Positions 42,910 through 51,646 of a stretch of DNA of 64,000 nucleotides are shown here, piece after piece. The notes under the pieces are model-generated. The model did no database searches and was not told where the DNA came from. It was given only the letters and a program-made list of their open reading frames with translations. The stretch's first letter is position 1, and every line of letters begins with the position of its first letter. Source of the DNA: JAYSYM01 sp964543475 (lineage in GTDB: Bacteria; Bdellovibrionota; Bdellovibrionia; Bdellovibrionales; JAMPXM01); the NCBI GenBank assembly GCA_964543475.1, contig CAZIYJ010000003.1, forward strand, positions 1 through 64,000. Direction: 5' to 3'. The position numbers and the translations under genes are program-made.

Positions 42910-43293
42910 CTAAGGTTTGTTGATTTTAGGGCAGAAGCCTAAGCGGTTTCCCATTTTGGTTGGGAATGACCTGCAAACGTTGGGGCGATTTTCATATCTA
43001 GTACATAAGCGGGTTGTTGGGTGGAGAAGGTGACAATCGCCGTTCGGTCTTTGCTCCAGCATGAATAACTTAGTTGACTCACGATAGCTGCGAACGAGTT
43101 TTTGTTTCGATAGTTGTTTTGCGAGCTTTTGTGGGTTCGTGTTTATGAGGTCATCTTCGGTGGCGTAACCGAGAGTCACGAGATCTTCTAGTTTTACTTC
43201 GACGGGCATGGTGCAACAGGTGCCGATGCATGTGCGGCACATGCTGTCTTTATACTTGATCCAGGTTGAAACTTTGTCTTTGTCGACGGCCAT
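42910..43293 (-). CDS. YkgJ-family cysteine-cluster protein
   Basis: A 127-residue protein with the CxxC...CC layout (MCRTCIGTCCTMPVEV), then GDCHLLHPTTRLCTRYENRPNVCRSFP and a late FCPK. Eight cysteines likely bind iron-sulfur or zinc. Function is unknown; family members are often near metal or RNA-modification genes. Divergent from a small unknown gene. Confidence 0.82.
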   Translation of the reverse strand: MAVDKDKVSTWIKYKDSMCRTCIGTCCTMPVEVKLEDLVTLGYATEDDLINTNPQKLAKQLSKQKLVRSYRESTKLFMLEQRPNGDCHLLHPTTRLCTRYENRPNVCRSFPTKMGNRLGFCPKINKP

Positions 43294-43334
43294 TTGTGGG
43301 TTGATCGTAATCGATCTTGCTTTAATATCAAGAA

Positions 43335-43529
43335 ATGGATGAAGCGGATTTTGAGGGCACGTTGGTTTTGGAGAAGCTCGCTGAGATTAACAAGGTCGAC
43401 GAGTTTTTTGAGGCTATTGATTCGGATGACTTTGGCTTAGTGCAAAAGCTTTTGCGCCGAGCGGGTATCGATAATGAGACCGCGGCGATGGTCTTAAAGA
43501 AAATGCAAGATGCTGACGGTGAGCACTAG
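43335..43529 (+). CDS. Small acidic protein of unknown function
   Basis: A 64-residue, mostly helical, acidic protein (VLEKLAEINKVDEFFEAID ... KLLRRAGIDNETAAMVLKK). No signal or membrane segment and no family recognised. It begins 42 bases from the divergent cysteine-cluster gene and its stop lies just next to the convergent LysR gene. Confidence 0.5.
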   Translation: MDEADFEGTLVLEKLAEINKVDEFFEAIDSDDFGLVQKLLRRAGIDNETAAMVLKKMQDADGEH

Positions 43530-44435
43530 TTAGTTCTTCATTTCCCAGAATGCGTCGATCACTTTTCGCACTCTTGCGGGCAGTGCAGCGTCTTTCAGAG
43601 TCGCAATGTAGATGGGATTATTGGCGCTCCCGCGAGCTTCTCGCACGCGAAGCTTCTTTGCTTTCACTTGTTCATCAATGCAATGGCGAGGGAACACTCC
43701 CAGACCTAAACCTTTTTCAACCATCGTGATTGCAGCACGCAAGTGATCGACTTGAGATGCAGACTCAAGTTCCTCAAATTTTAGAGATGATTTTGGAAAT
43801 TCATTCTTAAGCCAGTAGCCAAATAGATCACTAGCGCCTGGGTAGCGAACAAAGCGCTTATCGTGCAGTTCGCGAGCAGATGTGAACGAAAGGTCGTTCG
43901 CAGTGCTTGATGCAAGAACGTATTCTTCTTCGGCAAAACGCTCTAGCTTAAGTGAGCGATGAGAAATATCGCGAGTAATGAAGCCGAAGTCGATTGATCC
44001 ATCTAAGACATGCGAAACTACTTTCTCTGAGTCGCAAATTCTTACTTCGAGTTTTACTTGCGGGAATTCTTTTGCCCGGCGGTCGAGAAGTAAAGGGTAA
44101 TGAGGAGTGAAGAGACATGACTCCGGCATGGCGTAGCGAACGTCTCCGCTTAGAGTTGCGCCGTGCTGATGAATTCGTTCGAAGAGACTCTCGACCGAAT
44201 CTAAATAGCTTTCTGCGAAGATCTTAAGTTCAAGGCCGGCTTCAGTGAGTAAAACTTTCTTCGCCTGTCTAATAAATAACGGAGTCGAGAGGGCTTCTTC
44301 GAGGGCGGCGATGTGCTGGCTCACTCCAGATTGCGTAAGGCCGGCAAGTTCGGCTGCGCGGGTGAAGTGCAGCTCTTTTGCAGCGTAATAGAATGCTTTG
44401 AGCGCATTGAGATCTAATTGGTGGAAGTTTCTCAT
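43530..44435 (-). CDS. LysR-family transcriptional regulator
   Basis: A 301-residue protein: an N-terminal winged helix-turn-helix (LNALKAFYYAAKELHFTRAAE ... QSGVSQHIAALEE) and a periplasmic-binding-like effector domain (PHYPLLLDRRAKEFPQVKLEV). LysR proteins usually control a divergent neighbour and themselves. Here the neighbour is the exported gene at 44546, and an 11-bp inverted repeat lies beside this start codon. Confidence 0.92.
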   Translation of the reverse strand: MRNFHQLDLNALKAFYYAAKELHFTRAAELAGLTQSGVSQHIAALEEALSTPLFIRQAKKVLLTEAGLELKIFAESYLDSVESLFERIHQHGATLSGDVRYAMPESCLFTPHYPLLLDRRAKEFPQVKLEVRICDSEKVVSHVLDGSIDFGFITRDISHRSLKLERFAEEEYVLASSTANDLSFTSARELHDKRFVRYPGASDLFGYWLKNEFPKSSLKFEELESASQVDHLRAAITMVEKGLGLGVFPRHCIDEQVKAKKLRVREARGSANNPIYIATLKDAALPARVRKVIDAFWEMKN

Positions 44436-44438
44436 ATA

Positions 44439-44463
44439 GATCGATCAGTACCACTGATTGATC
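44439..44463. promoter_or_regulatory. Inverted repeat in the LysR/exported-gene gap
   Basis: GATCGATCAGT and ACTGATTGATC pair with one G-T position around ACC, 3 bases from the LysR start. A plausible LysR binding site. Confidence 0.5.
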
Positions 44464-44545
44464 AAATTATGAACATTAATTTCACTAATCATGATGAAAG
44501 CCTTAAATTCGGCCTCGTTCGAAACATTAACGAGGAGAAAAGAAA

Positions 44546-45325
44546 ATGAAGCTAAGAATTTTGACCCTAGCATTAGCATTACTAACAACAGCATCTAGCC
44601 AGGCTGAGACTGCGAACTTCTTTAGAGTGTTCCAAGGTTTCAGGAACACTGAGATGTCGAAAGAAACTTTTGCGCAAGAGCTTCCAAAGTTCATGCAGCG
44701 AACGGTCGATCTTTATGAGCCAGTAAACCTATTAAGTAATTATATTGTTGTGATTCCGCCCGCTGATAAGCCGTCATTTATTCCTGATGAGTTTGCTTTA
44801 GTAGCTTTAACGAACGAAGAGGGCTACCGCACTGTGCGCGCAACGCCAGAAGGAATGGCGTACAGCGAAGATCATTGGACGTACTTCAATAAAGTAACTT
44901 CGAAGAGTGCTCCGTACGAGTTGGATACTGAGCAGGCACTTGTTCATAACCAAGCTTATGATTTGTCGCCAGCTCCACTTGATTGGTCAAAAGGTCATAC
45001 GGTGTTCTTCTTAGGAACTCGTAAAGCGGGCCAGTCTCCAGAGCAGTTTTTAGCAAAACTTCGATCGCACATAACGCTTGCGAAAAATAATCTTACACCG
45101 CTTGGGTTAAAGGGCTACATCGTGATTGCAAACGACAATTACGAAGCTGCTTACATTAACTTTGAATCAAAAGAAGCGATGGATGCAGCATTCGCACAAG
45201 CGGCGGGCGAAGAAGTTGGAGCTGATGCAGCTTTGTTTATGGACATATTGATGTGGCAGACGACTCAGCAATTAACTTTGCCGCTTTCAACTGGTGTTTA
45301 CCAATCTGCTACTGATTTTAATTAA
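44546..45325 (+). CDS. Exported protein with two ferredoxin-like (dimeric alpha-beta barrel) halves
   Basis: A 259-residue protein with a signal peptide (KLRILTLALALLTTASSQA). Two similar halves appear: NFFRVFQGFRNTEMSKETFA ... and HTVFFLGTRKAGQSPEQFLA ..., each a strand followed by a helix with a later LLSNYIVV or LKGYIVIA strand. This looks like a tandem alpha-beta barrel (EthD-like), by resemblance only. It is divergent from a LysR regulator, which probably controls it. GGAGAAAAG precedes the ATG. Confidence 0.6.
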   Translation: MKLRILTLALALLTTASSQAETANFFRVFQGFRNTEMSKETFAQELPKFMQRTVDLYEPVNLLSNYIVVIPPADKPSFIPDEFALVALTNEEGYRTVRATPEGMAYSEDHWTYFNKVTSKSAPYELDTEQALVHNQAYDLSPAPLDWSKGHTVFFLGTRKAGQSPEQFLAKLRSHITLAKNNLTPLGLKGYIVIANDNYEAAYINFESKEAMDAAFAQAAGEEVGADAALFMDILMWQTTQQLTLPLSTGVYQSATDFN

Positions 45326-45984
45326 TTCGCGAGCATGATGGCCTGGAGATTTGCGCGAATGGCGGGGTTCGCTAATGCTAATTGGCGGCCGCGCTGAGAG
45401 ATTTCTGTGCGGTGTTCGCTTGAGACGTGGTTGCTGCCCCAAATTCGTTTTGCGATTGCAGCTGTGTTTTTAGGTTCGCACCCAGCGACTGCCAAGAACA
45501 TTGCAAAGGTTGAGGGGCCACGGTGTTTTTGGCCGTTACATCCGAAAGCTACGTAGTTGTATTTTCTTGCGCAGTTAACGATGTTGATATCGTTCTCTGC
45601 AAAGTGCGGAGCGATTTTTTCGAGGTACTCGTCAGCCACTTTTTCTTTTGAAGTCCAGGGAAACGGGCCGGGGACGTAGGCGTGATTGAAAAGTGCTTCG
45701 GCGTCAGGGTTTCCTTTGTTCATGTACCAGGTGCATGACTTTTCTGATCTTGGCACTTGCGCTAATCTTTCGGCTATTGAATCTACAAAGCTGATCTCTG
45801 AATCGCCGACGGCCATTCCGGCGAGAGTTAATTTTCCGATTTGAAAGACTCGCAAGCGATTTTCGCCTGACTGAATATCTCGTCTTTCGAGTTTCATGAA
45901 ATTATCTGGTTGGCAGAATGAAGGTTCTTTAGAAACGGCTAGATCGGGAGTGAAGAAGATTGCGACAAGGGCGATCCATTTCAT
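45322..45984 (-). CDS. Exported cysteine-rich protein of unknown function
   Basis: A 220-residue protein. Signal peptide KWIALVAIFFTPDLAVS. Six cysteines occur in the mature part (FCQPDN, SCTWY, NCARKY, GCNGQK, AGCEPK), suggesting disulfides. No family is recognised. GGAGG precedes the ATG. Its 3' end overlaps the convergent exported gene by four bases. Confidence 0.62.
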   Translation of the reverse strand: MKWIALVAIFFTPDLAVSKEPSFCQPDNFMKLERRDIQSGENRLRVFQIGKLTLAGMAVGDSEISFVDSIAERLAQVPRSEKSCTWYMNKGNPDAEALFNHAYVPGPFPWTSKEKVADEYLEKIAPHFAENDINIVNCARKYNYVAFGCNGQKHRGPSTFAMFLAVAGCEPKNTAAIAKRIWGSNHVSSEHRTEISQRGRQLALANPAIRANLQAIMLAN

Positions 45985-46270
45985 AACTTTCCTCCGTGAA
46001 AAGCTGAAATATGTTTGATGCCTTTAAGCTCACTAAAGATGAGCGTTAGTCACAAGTCGAGGACGGTCAGGAGTCTGTTGGGAAAGAGTCAGGGTTTGGT
46101 ATTGGCTCGAAAACTCGGCAATTTAGGTAAAAACCCCTAATGGCCCCTAAAAAATTCAATAGCGCCCCTGTTTGTTTAACGAAAGATGCTCTCTCGCAGT
46201 GATAACTTGTTGCGCTCGAGGGCAGAGTGTTGAAAAACTCTACCTCTAAGGCAAATAGGGGGGGCGAGGG

Positions 46271-47185
46271 ATGATTCGCAAGAGTTTTGCGGTCTTAATT
46301 GCAGCGGTCATATTAAACACTGCGTGCTCGCCTACGACGTCAGCTTCGAAGCCTGCGGGGCCAATTCCTCCGAACGCAAGCGAAGCAAGTGGTCCGATCA
46401 TCGTTGGTGGTGGAGCGGGGCAGTCTGAATTTTCTGTAGCCTTCGTTCGAACATCGCTCGATCAACTCATCAAAGATTGCTTTGAAATTTCTTGTAAGTT
46501 CTCGGCTGAGAAAAAAGCTCGTCTTCAAAAAATTCATGTTAAAGCGCAGAAGCCACCGGTTGCTTTTTTTCGCACGTCGAAAGATATGGGCGATCACCTC
46601 TTCTTGCTAAAGGACGATGCGGTTAACGTTTTGATCAATCAAGATTTGTTGTGGCTAGATCAAGCGAAGACTCAGCCCTATGAGATGAGCGATGCTGCAA
46701 AACTTTGGGTTGATATTCTTGCGGTGAATGAATCTTTTGATGCAAATGATTTACAAGATTTAAAAGACGGCTTGGCTGAATCAATCGCTGGTGTAACTGA
46801 ACGGCAGTCTGCTGAGCTCTCGGATGGAAACGAATTTGAATCAGTTGTTTGGAGATCGCCACGAGGTGGTGATGATCGCACATTCATTCGGGATCCAAAT
46901 CTGAACCTCATTGAAGTCAGCAAAGACATTGAAAAAGCGTTTGAGTGTACGAATCGAGAGGGATTGACAGTGTACAACCTCAGTTGGCTTTCTGCGACAG
47001 ACATTTCAACTGAAACTGAAAAGCGAATGGTATTGAGACTTAACTTTGTGACAACTCGCAAGTGTAGCGGTGTTAAGCGCACGGTAAACGGAATTCTATT
47101 GATCGAAGCAAAGTACACGGAAGGTGTGCCGGAGTACGATCCATCAACAGTGACTGTAATTAAAGATGACTCGGGGGACAGATGA
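46271..47185 (+). CDS. Lipoprotein of unknown function
   Basis: A 304-residue protein. Signal peptide RKSFAVLIAAVILNTAC ends in a lipobox (NTAC) and a Ser/Pro/Gly linker. The mature domain (from ~50) has alternating helices and strands and cysteines in CFEISCKFS, FECTNRE and TRKCSGV. No family is recognised. Its stop overlaps the next start by four bases (ATGA), so it likely acts with the zincin-like protein. Confidence 0.7.
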   Translation: MIRKSFAVLIAAVILNTACSPTTSASKPAGPIPPNASEASGPIIVGGGAGQSEFSVAFVRTSLDQLIKDCFEISCKFSAEKKARLQKIHVKAQKPPVAFFRTSKDMGDHLFLLKDDAVNVLINQDLLWLDQAKTQPYEMSDAAKLWVDILAVNESFDANDLQDLKDGLAESIAGVTERQSAELSDGNEFESVVWRSPRGGDDRTFIRDPNLNLIEVSKDIEKAFECTNREGLTVYNLSWLSATDISTETEKRMVLRLNFVTTRKCSGVKRTVNGILLIEAKYTEGVPEYDPSTVTVIKDDSGDR

Positions 47186-48942
47186 AATTTTTATGTGCAA
47201 TCATTTTAGCAGTGGCGTTCGCAGCTGACGCTAATGCAACTTCACGCGAGCAAATCGCTGGCGCTACTCAAGTCGAGCGCGAGATCAAATGGACATGGAA
47301 GTACTTAAAAGACATTGCTGATTCGTGCTTAGCTTCTACGACTCATTGTAAAGACGCTGAGGTTCGATCAGTCGTTGTTAATCTTTCGGCGTATCTTCCG
47401 GCGTATGAGTCGACTGAGATCGAAAAATGGGGAAAGCTTTTAAACTTTATTCCAGAAAAAGACGGCGTCTTTACTTCTGATGGTGGCGAAGCACACAGAC
47501 TAGCAATCACTGGTTATACAAAATTTTCGCCAGTACAAATCAATTCAGATCGAATGAATGTCGCTCTAAAATCTTGGGTCGGAATTCTCGCGCACGAAGC
47601 GACTCATCATTTAGGAATTAAAGATGATGAGAATCGTATTCCAGATCGAGTGGGGGCTGAGTTGGCTGCACACTTTGACAAGAGCATCGTTGTTTCATCA
47701 CTAACGGCATTTAATCGTCAAGATGCCTACTTGTTGATTATGAATCTTCAGTCGCCAAGACTATCGCTTGCGATGTTCTCGACAAATGAAGACACCATCG
47801 ATTTAGAAACAGGCTCGTCACCAACGATGATGATTTGCCCAATGGGTGAAACTCCAACTCGCCAAGTCCTCAATAATCCAACTTGGTTTGTTAACCACAT
47901 GAAGAAAAGCAATGGACGAGTTCGGATCAAGGCTGGTGGCTACGTAGGAGTTTACTGTAAGCGTGCAAACGGAACTGTTTACCCAGTTCAGCATCCTCTT
48001 GAAGCAGCGATGGACCTTCAGTATTCATCGCCCCTTAAAATGGATACTTGGCAGTCTGAAACGCCGAAGGTTGTATTAACAGATGCAGTGTTCGGTGCAT
48101 CGAACCAGCCGTACGACGTAATTTGGGGCACGAATAGAACATTTGTTGTGTCTTCGATGACTCACGAAAAAAAGGTCTTGTCGGCTGGGGACACTTGGAA
48201 AGTATCAACCAAGGTGACTTCACTTGATGGTGCAGTTCCGCAAACATGTGTTGCGTACTTTACTGCAGCTAATTGGGCTTTATGGAAGCAAGTGAGCATG
48301 AGTGCGTTTGAGCAAATGCAAACTTGCACGGTTGTGAAGACTGGCGCTAACCAGTATCAAGTTGATGCCTCTTTCAAAATGCCGATGAATATGCAAAGCG
48401 ATGAATTCTACATCGATACAATTCAGTTTCCGACTCCAACTGGTGATCGATTTGCAAAGCCTCACATGCCTGACTTTGTTCACGTAAAAGGTGTAACTAC
48501 GCCGCGTGCGGTTGTTGAGTCGATGAAGATTTTGGGTCTGCAAAGCGCATCAACTTATCATGGCGACGCCGTCACAAACTCTTTCAAGCATACTCCGAAC
48601 AAGACGTTTAAGGTTGAGTTTACTTTAAAGGGTGATCAGACGTTTAGTGAAGTTGGGTTTGATCTTGATATGCACGGACGTCAAGGCGGAATGGACGTTC
48701 CGTTCTTTGTTAATGGGCCAGTTGCAGATTTCCCGCAATTCTATAAATCAGCAAGCATCACTAAAATTCCGGGCGGCTCAAAGATCGTTGTCGAAGTCTT
48801 CATGCCGCAAAACTTTATGGGTTTTGAAATCATGATGATGAAGATTTCGCGCATGATGGTGCGAACTTCTGATTTCTCTTGGGCTGAAATTGAAAATTTA
48901 GATAAATTATCTGAATTGGTCGTGAACGAGAATCACTTATAA
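47182..48942 (+). CDS. Exported zincin-like metalloprotease candidate
   Basis: A 586-residue protein. Signal peptide (KFLCAIILAVAFAADANA) then a helical region, and at 138-148 the motif HEATHHLGIKD, i.e. HExxHxxGxxD, the zinc site pattern of snapalysin-type metzincins. The rest has beta-sandwich-like regions with cysteines. A Met-turn further on is not certain. It may degrade protein at the cell surface. It is translationally coupled to the lipoprotein gene upstream; its 3' end overlaps the convergent regulator gene by ten bases. Confidence 0.55.
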   Translation: MKFLCAIILAVAFAADANATSREQIAGATQVEREIKWTWKYLKDIADSCLASTTHCKDAEVRSVVVNLSAYLPAYESTEIEKWGKLLNFIPEKDGVFTSDGGEAHRLAITGYTKFSPVQINSDRMNVALKSWVGILAHEATHHLGIKDDENRIPDRVGAELAAHFDKSIVVSSLTAFNRQDAYLLIMNLQSPRLSLAMFSTNEDTIDLETGSSPTMMICPMGETPTRQVLNNPTWFVNHMKKSNGRVRIKAGGYVGVYCKRANGTVYPVQHPLEAAMDLQYSSPLKMDTWQSETPKVVLTDAVFGASNQPYDVIWGTNRTFVVSSMTHEKKVLSAGDTWKVSTKVTSLDGAVPQTCVAYFTAANWALWKQVSMSAFEQMQTCTVVKTGANQYQVDASFKMPMNMQSDEFYIDTIQFPTPTGDRFAKPHMPDFVHVKGVTTPRAVVESMKILGLQSASTYHGDAVTNSFKHTPNKTFKVEFTLKGDQTFSEVGFDLDMHGRQGGMDVPFFVNGPVADFPQFYKSASITKIPGGSKIVVEVFMPQNFMGFEIMMMKISRMMVRTSDFSWAEIENLDKLSELVVNENHL

Positions 48943-49760
48943 GCACGAACAGTTTTGCGCCGGTTTTTTACCGGGCAAAGCTGCATGCTAAACGAGTAGA
49001 GTTCATCTCGCTCGGTATCTTCTACTTTTTGCCAAATCTTATGCATGAAGTTCCGCATCTCTTGGCGGAACTCTGGCAACGCCGACTTAGGAATTGCAAA
49101 TAGCATTGATAAGATTTCACGCTCATCGCCTGGATCTTGCAGAAGCGAATCAATCGACATTGAAATCACCTGACGCTGAAACTTTCTGATCGCTGCCGAA
49201 GGCTGATCGATGATTGCCTCGTACGCGTCGGCTTGAGTAACGAACTTTCCGCCGGCTTTTTTAATAAGTCCTAGCGATTGAAGACGAGTGAGTGCCATCG
49301 TCGCTTCTTCTTCGTCGATTCCTAGTCGCTGAGCTATCCATTTTGGATCAGCTTTAAAGTCTGTCACTTGAGTCAGTTCATAAATCGCACTGTGATACCA
49401 ATCGGCAATGACATGGAATTGATCTTCTTTGAGGGGAGTGGAGCGACTTAGCTTACGTGCAACTTCGAGACGCTGAAGGGCCGCTTCGCGAACTTTTTCG
49501 TTTCTTGCGGACTCGGCTAAAATTAAATCTTTGAAGTAGTTTTTCTCGCGCGTTTTTAGTTTCAGTTTCGCTGCGATGACATCAGCAGTTTTTTCTGAAA
49601 TGCCTTGTTCACCTTTAAGTACGTCACTTAATCGCGATGCACTTAAACTTAAGTCTCTTGCGTACGCGCGAAGTGAGTACGATTCATTTTTATGTTTTCG
49701 TTTAGTGAACTCGCTGTTTAAAAACTCAGAGAGTGTTTTGAAATTTAGAATTGTACTCAT
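48933..49760 (-). CDS. TIGR02147-type (DUF4423) protein with a DNA-binding N terminus
   Basis: A 275-residue protein. The first ~70 residues look like a helix-turn-helix (LRAYARDLSLSASRLSDVLKG) and the rest (ADWYHSAIYELTQVTDF ... IAQRLGIDEEEATMALTRLQSLGLI) matches the TIGR02147 domain found as many paralogues in Bdellovibrio and Fibrobacter. It is probably a transcription factor; the targets are unknown. Its 3' end overlaps the convergent zincin-like gene by ten bases. Confidence 0.82.
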   Translation of the reverse strand: MSTILNFKTLSEFLNSEFTKRKHKNESYSLRAYARDLSLSASRLSDVLKGEQGISEKTADVIAAKLKLKTREKNYFKDLILAESARNEKVREAALQRLEVARKLSRSTPLKEDQFHVIADWYHSAIYELTQVTDFKADPKWIAQRLGIDEEEATMALTRLQSLGLIKKAGGKFVTQADAYEAIIDQPSAAIRKFQRQVISMSIDSLLQDPGDEREILSMLFAIPKSALPEFRQEMRNFMHKIWQKVEDTERDELYSFSMQLCPVKNRRKTVRAYK

Positions 49761-49933
49761 GTGTTCTGTTTCTCCGCTAGGCCTAGACTAGTGCAAACAT
49801 ACTGTAATATCAAATACTTAAGTGCTGTCACCAGAACAACTAAGAACACTTAGAGGCTCGATTCATTGTCGCTCATCACTCCTCCAACTTACCGTTTGGT
49901 TATCAGCTCATACCAAAAATAAAAGGGGGATAT

Positions 49934-50674
49934 ATGCTGACTCGATCGTTACTAGTAGTTTCGTTGGTCTATTTAACAGGTTGTGCGTCGATGTACCGAC
50001 AGCGCGACGATGTTGCAACTAAGCAGGTGAAGAAAGCTGCAGTGGTTGCGTTCATCGCTCAGGAGCCTGCTTCAAATGTGTTCGCTCTTGATCTGGGTAG
50101 CGGGGGCACGTCGATGGAAAGAGGAGGAAGTAGTTTCTACCAGACCTCACCCCACGCCGACACTCTCTACAAAGAATTCTCGCGAAGTCTTGCCCAGGCG
50201 TCTAGCTGGCAGATTCTCTCGCTTAACGATGTCGGAAGTAATCCCTTCTATACAGAAGAGGCCAAGAAATTAATGGCTCCGGTTCAAGTTATGTTTTTAC
50301 CGAAGTCGGGCGAAAATTGGTTCACGGCAAATAAGATCATGGTTCCGAAAGCTGCAGAGCTTGGCGGAAGAGATTCGCGAAATCGCATGATGGCTGCTTT
50401 GAATGTTGATGCGCTTATCATTGCCGAAGTGAGAACTGAAATTGCGGGAGGATTTACGATCAATGGCTTTGGCCCTCGTAAACCAGTCACTCGCTTTGAC
50501 ATGAAAGTTTACCGCCGCGATCAAGACGAGCCAATTTGGCTTGAGGGCGGTGAAGGTGAAAAATCAAAAGAGTCTCTCGGTTGGATTGGCCCTATCAATG
50601 AAGATCGTTTGAAAGAACTCTCTAAAGAATCAGTCGCATCGGCATTCGCAAAAATCGGTACAGAAATAAAATAA
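49934..50674 (+). CDS. Lipoprotein of unknown function
   Basis: A 246-residue protein with a lipobox (VYLTGCAS) and a mature domain showing alternating strands and helices (KKAAVVAFIAQEP ... VDALIIAEVRTE ... FDMKVYRR). The pattern resembles outer-membrane-associated lipoproteins without clear family. GGGGGATAT precedes the ATG. A second lipoprotein gene follows 28 bases later. Confidence 0.65.
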   Translation: MLTRSLLVVSLVYLTGCASMYRQRDDVATKQVKKAAVVAFIAQEPASNVFALDLGSGGTSMERGGSSFYQTSPHADTLYKEFSRSLAQASSWQILSLNDVGSNPFYTEEAKKLMAPVQVMFLPKSGENWFTANKIMVPKAAELGGRDSRNRMMAALNVDALIIAEVRTEIAGGFTINGFGPRKPVTRFDMKVYRRDQDEPIWLEGGEGEKSKESLGWIGPINEDRLKELSKESVASAFAKIGTEIK

Positions 50675-50702
50675 ATTAATTAAATTAGAAAAGGATTATC
50701 AA

Positions 50703-51521
50703 ATGAAAAACTTAATTTTATTAGCAGCTTTGGCAGTGGTCGCAACAGGATGCAGTGTAAAAACAGATTTGAATGATATGTTTCCGGACTTCGGCAGCGA
50801 GTCTGTAAGTACAAACGACAAAACATATGTAAGCGAATGCCAAGTCGATGGCTCAGGCTCATACAAGTTAGTTGGAAAATTTTATGGGGGCGTGTCTCTA
50901 AGACAGGTCACGTACCTTTCAAGCTCAAAGTGTGTCGGCAATCCTGATTCAATGTATGTGAATGAAGAGATGATTTCGTACACGGATTATAAGTTTGCGG
51001 TCGAGCAAGATGATTTAGTGATTTCTCCAAACCAAGGCGGCGGTTCAATTCGGTTGCGTGATGTTGAAAAGCATTCGTTTGCTGAAGAAACTGGTTTAGC
51101 TAATCACTATACAGGTACTGCAGAAAATGCTTCTGGAGTGAAACGATCAATTAATCTTTACACTCAGATTATTGGCAAGTCGGCGTACTCGGGATTTCCG
51201 GCGCTTTGGTTGTTTATAAATGGATCCGAAACACAACCTCAATCAAATCCATGGATTTGGTCGGGTGTTAAAACGAGTGATCAGATGGCTGCGACACTTT
51301 CGAATTGTGCAAAGCCGCAAACTATCAAAGTTATGGCGGGCACATTTAAAACTTGTCTCGTAGAAAAAGCTGATGGAGCAAAAGTTTGGTACGGAAATGC
51401 GCCACTGTTTGGAGTGATCAAGCTAGTGCGTCCGGCTAACACGACAACTAATACAACTTTAGAAATGATTGCACCCTCTACAGATGCAATTTCGGTCGAG
51501 CTGACTGCTGTGAACTACTAG
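50703..51521 (+). CDS. Lipoprotein of unknown function
   Basis: A 272-residue protein with a lipobox (VVATGCSV) and a beta-rich mature domain. Cysteines SECQVDG and SKCVGNP, then SNCAKPQ and KTCLVEK may form two disulfides. No family is recognised. AAAAGGA precedes the ATG. It likely shares a transcript with the preceding lipoprotein gene; a terminator follows. Confidence 0.65.
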   Translation: MKNLILLAALAVVATGCSVKTDLNDMFPDFGSESVSTNDKTYVSECQVDGSGSYKLVGKFYGGVSLRQVTYLSSSKCVGNPDSMYVNEEMISYTDYKFAVEQDDLVISPNQGGGSIRLRDVEKHSFAEETGLANHYTGTAENASGVKRSINLYTQIIGKSAYSGFPALWLFINGSETQPQSNPWIWSGVKTSDQMAATLSNCAKPQTIKVMAGTFKTCLVEKADGAKVWYGNAPLFGVIKLVRPANTTTNTTLEMIAPSTDAISVELTAVNY

Positions 51522-51542
51522 TCGCGGCAGATTTCTTCTGGT

Positions 51543-51577
51543 GGGCTGCACTCTTAACCGGGTGCAGCCCTTTTTTT
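51543..51577 (+). terminator. Rho-independent terminator after the lipoprotein pair
   Basis: GGGCTGCAC and GTGCAGCCC pair perfectly across a 10-base loop, followed by seven T residues. Confidence 0.9.
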
Positions 51578-51646
51578 ATCGGTTCGGGAAATATTCTTTT
51601 TGGGCAGGGCATGATCATTGCGAATATCTTATATGAGAGGTGCTAA

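Noticed and set aside
45985..46270. Riboswitch or small RNA in the gap before the lipoprotein gene
   Set aside because: An imperfect inverted repeat (around GCAGAGT/ACTCTAC) is present but no known riboswitch core could be recognised.
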